This document shows positions 4,594-5,844 of a stretch of 5,844 nt of DNA, in pieces. Location of the stretch: contig FR890529.1 of assembly GCA_000433415.1 (NCBI GenBank), forward strand, positions 1-5,844. The letters run 5' to 3'. The first letter of the stretch is position 1. Every line of letters begins with the position of its first letter. A program made the translations under genes and the position numbers. The notes under the pieces are model-generated. The model had not been told where the DNA came from and did no database searches. It saw only the letters and a list, made by a program, of their open reading frames with translations. This DNA is from Clostridium sp. CAG:448 (GTDB lineage: Bacteria > Bacillota > Clostridia > Oscillospirales > CAG-272).

Positions 4594-5844
4594 TCAGTAC
4601 CGGATTTCTCCCGTAAAGATCAGCTTGGCATCTCCGGTCAGTGTAATGCCATCATCCGTGTAGCGGACAATTAAATTGCCGCCGCGGACCTTTACCGTAA
4701 TATCTTTTCCTTTTTCGCAATATCCGTTTTCCACCGCCGCTACCACTGCCGCGCAGGCTCCGCTGCCGCAGGCAAATGTCTCGCCGTTGCCGCGTTCAAA
4801 CACTCGCATTTTCAGTGTTGCAGGGTTGACCACCCGCACAAATTCGGTGTTGGTCCGTTCCGGAAACTCCGGAGCGTTTTCAAACGAGGGTCCGAGCTCG
4901 GCAAGCGGGAGCGTGTCAATCCGATCACAGAAAACCACGCAGTGCGGATTTCCCATGGAAACGCAGGTGACACGGTATTCCCGGTCGTGAATCCTGAGCG
5001 GGACATTGACTGCCCGCTCTCCGGGGAAGGTGCAGGGAAGCGATGCCGGGTTGAGCGAGGCGACTCCCATGTCCGCCGTGACCGAGGATACCGCGCCGTC
5101 GGTCAGGTAAAGCCGCAGACGGCGCACGCCGCTCTCCGTTTCCACCGTAACGGTTTCCCCGGAAACATACCCTTTGTCATGCAGATATTTTCCGACATTG
5201 CGCAGGCTGTTGCCGGCAACCTGCCCCTTGCTTCCGTCCCGGTTGAATACCCGCATCCGGCAGTCTGCGATCTCGCTTTTTTCCAGCAGAACAAGTCCGA
5301 ATCCGCCGATTCCGTAATGCCGGTCGCATAGGGTGATGCTGAGGGATTCCGGACAGTTGAGTGAACCGTCGAAATCTTCAATGAAGATGTAATCGTCTCC
5401 GGTTGCCTCCATTTTGGCAAAACGGAGCAGTGTGCGCTCCGTGCGCATGTGGTTGATGTCGACCAATTCCGTATTGTCGCACCGATATCCTGCCGCAATG
5501 ATGTCCGCAAGCGCATTTGCGGTGTCAAGGGAAGTAAAGCAGGGAACGCCTGCCTGCATGGCATGGCGGTGCAGTTTTACATACAGGTCAACGGTGGAGT
5601 CATATGCCGCGCCGGTATAGACGATGTAGCTGATCTTCCCCCCGTCAAGCAGTTCAAAAACGCCGTCTTTTTCGGAAACAGAGGGAATGACGGTGACATC
5701 AATGCCGAGGGCTTCGATTGCCATTGCGGTATCCGGAGTGGCAAACAGCCGCATACCGAGCGCATCCAGTTTTTCCGCAAGAGCAAGCACTTCCGTGCGG
5801 TCGTGCTCTTCAACACTGATCAGAACACCGGTTTCTTTCCCAGG
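4594..5844 (-). CDS. dapF: CarB-type MGS domain fused to DapF-like diaminopimelate epimerase, 5' partial
   Basis: The frame is open to the right edge, so 416 residues are visible and the start is outside. A GTG at 5790 is in frame, but the 18 codons before it already belong to the first domain (GVLISVEEHDR). Residues about 5-118 match the MGS-like C-terminal regulatory domain of carbamoyl phosphate synthase large subunit (FATPDTA loop, VPCFTSLDTANAL). A linker (LVDINHMR) leads to a DapF domain at about 139-416, with the full normal length of about 280 aa. Its C-terminal half is well preserved: SMGNPHCVVF, RTNTEFV, and ERGNGETFACGSGACA with the second catalytic Cys (codon 4768-4770). The N-terminal half departs from the family. 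GND is GDD, GIGxDG is GIGGFG, and the catalytic CGNGxRC is AGNSLRN. DapF interconverts LL- and meso-diaminopimelate for lysine and cell wall synthesis, but this copy may be inactive or altered. Whether CarB ATP-grasp domains precede it cannot be seen. Confidence 0.88.
   Translation of the reverse strand, partial: PGKETGVLISVEEHDRTEVLALAEKLDALGMRLFATPDTAMAIEALGIDVTVIPSVSEKDGVFELLDGGKISYIVYTGAAYDSTVDLYVKLHRHAMQAGVPCFTSLDTANALADIIAAGYRCDNTELVDINHMRTERTLLRFAKMEATGDDYIFIEDFDGSLNCPESLSITLCDRHYGIGGFGLVLLEKSEIADCRMRVFNRDGSKGQVAGNSLRNVGKYLHDKGYVSGETVTVETESGVRRLRLYLTDGAVSSVTADMGVASLNPASLPCTFPGERAVNVPLRIHDREYRVTCVSMGNPHCVVFCDRIDTLPLAELGPSFENAPEFPERTNTEFVRVVNPATLKMRVFERGNGETFACGSGACAAVVAAVENGYCEKGKDITVKVRGGNLIVRYTDDGITLTGDAKLIFTGEIRY

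Noticed and set aside
5788..5790. GTG at 5790 as the true start of the MGS-DapF protein
   Set aside because: The frame continues to the window edge with residues that complete the first strand of the MGS domain (GVLISVEEHDR), and no ribosome binding site precedes the GTG.

Overview
The window reads like low-to-mid GC Gram-positive DNA, most likely an uncultured gut-type Clostridia. The reasons are two large lipoprotein solute-binding proteins with lipoboxes, a strong AAGGAGG ribosome binding site, compact sigma-70/sigma-A type promoters, and a small protein and an MGS-DapF polypeptide whose sequence style I associate with Clostridia. The last two are memory-based impressions that I could not check by search.

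Layout, left to right. A tRNA-Trp gene lies on the minus strand at the left edge, with its own promoter at 86-114. Next comes a plus-strand transcription unit with a promoter at 239-267. It carries two tandem paralogous lipoproteins, each 501 aa and separated by 22 nt, and ends at a strong, probably bidirectional terminator at 3380-3422. Converging on that terminator is a minus-strand pair: a PPC/DUF296 protein (3740-4165) followed by a small cupin (3433-3654). The cupin appears to have lost the frame of its N-terminus. A promoter for this pair lies at 4196-4224 and overlaps a GTATAC-A-GTATAC repeat. Pointing the other way is a small plus-strand gene of unknown function (4314-4532). The right end is filled by a minus-strand gene that runs off the window. 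Its visible 416 residues are a CarB-type MGS regulatory domain fused to a DapF-like domain.

How the genes work together. The two lipoproteins should capture a ligand, probably an oligosaccharide or related polymer, at the cell surface, but no ABC permease or ATPase is in the window. The PPC and cupin genes look co-transcribed, but their role is unknown. The terminal fusion would place a pyrimidine/arginine precursor enzyme (if the rest of CarB lies beyond the edge) on the same chain as a lysine/peptidoglycan enzyme.

The points most worth a second look are the MGS-DapF fusion, the absence of the first catalytic cysteine in that DapF domain, the apparent frameshift in the cupin gene, the collinear lipoprotein duplication with EF-hand-like loops, and the same CTTGCAA -35 element at all three promoters. 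I did not find a CRISPR array, insertion sequence, phage gene or toxin-antitoxin pair.
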